From: Methanosarcina siciliae T4/M
GTDB taxonomy: Archaea > Halobacteriota > Methanosarcinia > Methanosarcinales > Methanosarcinaceae
DNA: 64,000 nt
Assembly (NCBI RefSeq): GCF_000970085.1
Contig: NZ_CP009506.1
Coordinates: forward strand, 2,728,001-2,792,000
Direction of reading: 5' to 3'
The notes under the pieces are model-generated. The model saw only the letters and a program-made list of their open reading frames with translations. It was not told the origin of the DNA and made no database searches. This document shows, one piece after another, positions 63,855 through 64,000 of this stretch; within the stretch, counting starts at the first letter, position 1; each line of letters begins with the position of its first letter. A program made the position numbers and the translations under genes.

Positions 63855-64000
63855 TATATTCCTCCCCAATCTCCGACGGTCCCTGCACCAGAAGCTTTCA
63901 GGTATAACGAAAGCTTCAGGTATATTCTTTCTTGCCTGCCTTTTTAAGTCCGAATCTCCCTGATAGTCCACTCACTCGTCGTCTGATTTCCCTGATCAGG

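Overview
The window is archaeal and almost certainly Methanosarcina or a very close relative. The signs are an mtxX-mtxA-mtxH methyltransferase operon, RfcL with a C-terminal PCNA-binding peptide, a VAT/Cdc48 ATPase, PGF-CTERM surface proteins with the PGF-pre-PGF domain, DUF1699, DUF6155 and FilR1-type regulators, TATA-box promoters, AT-rich intergenic DNA, and strong Shine-Dalgarno sites in front of many genes. No tool was run, so family names rest on recognised motifs and on sequence I translated by eye.

Layout. 1-8.3 kb: a DUF4386 membrane protein, a GNAT enzyme, two large cell-surface proteins (a beta-helix protein and a polysaccharide deacetylase with PKD repeats) that share the same C-terminal anchoring cassette, then a decayed IS110 element. 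8.7-16 kb: Cdc48/VAT, a flavoprotein, a small winged-helix regulator, tRNA-Val(UAC), a 1.7-kb intergenic region holding three related hairpin-closed RNA candidates, and RfcL. 16-17.6 kb: a provirus fossil (integrase and terminase remnants). 17.8-23.5 kb: mtxXAH, a small zinc-binding protein, and ilvD. 24-26.2 kb: a fourth RNA candidate, a decayed methyltransferase, IS1 and IS200/IS605 remnants, and a 10-copy tandem repeat. 26.7-41.3 kb: a PAS-PAS-GAF gene with a nonsense codon, flavodoxin, regulators, an MBL-rhodanese protein, DUF2156, thiC and topA. 41.4-46.5 kb: a wrecked type I restriction locus (hsdR with three lesions, an hsdS scrap) with a RelE-type toxin-antitoxin pair and two DUF6155 copies. 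46.7-51.4 kb: a membrane protein, a NUDIX enzyme and a PepD-type dipeptidase.

51.4-63.9 kb is a minus-strand accessory island: an MscS channel, DUF1269, two complete sulfatase-type hydrolases without signal peptides plus a deleted third, an anaerobic sulfatase-maturating radical SAM enzyme fused to a SEC-C motif, an AI-2E-family permease, a HAD phosphatase and a YqhA membrane protein. The maturase can supply the formylglycine that both complete hydrolases need, so the island looks like a self-sufficient cytoplasmic sulfatase unit combined with membrane-stress proteins.

Four themes recur. (1) At least four RNA candidates are closed by a GTGARCGG-type stem around C/A-rich loops. (2) A composite dispersed repeat carries conserved hairpins. 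(3) Several genes have a good Shine-Dalgarno site but no ATG, GTG or TTG at the expected place. (4) There is a high load of broken genes.
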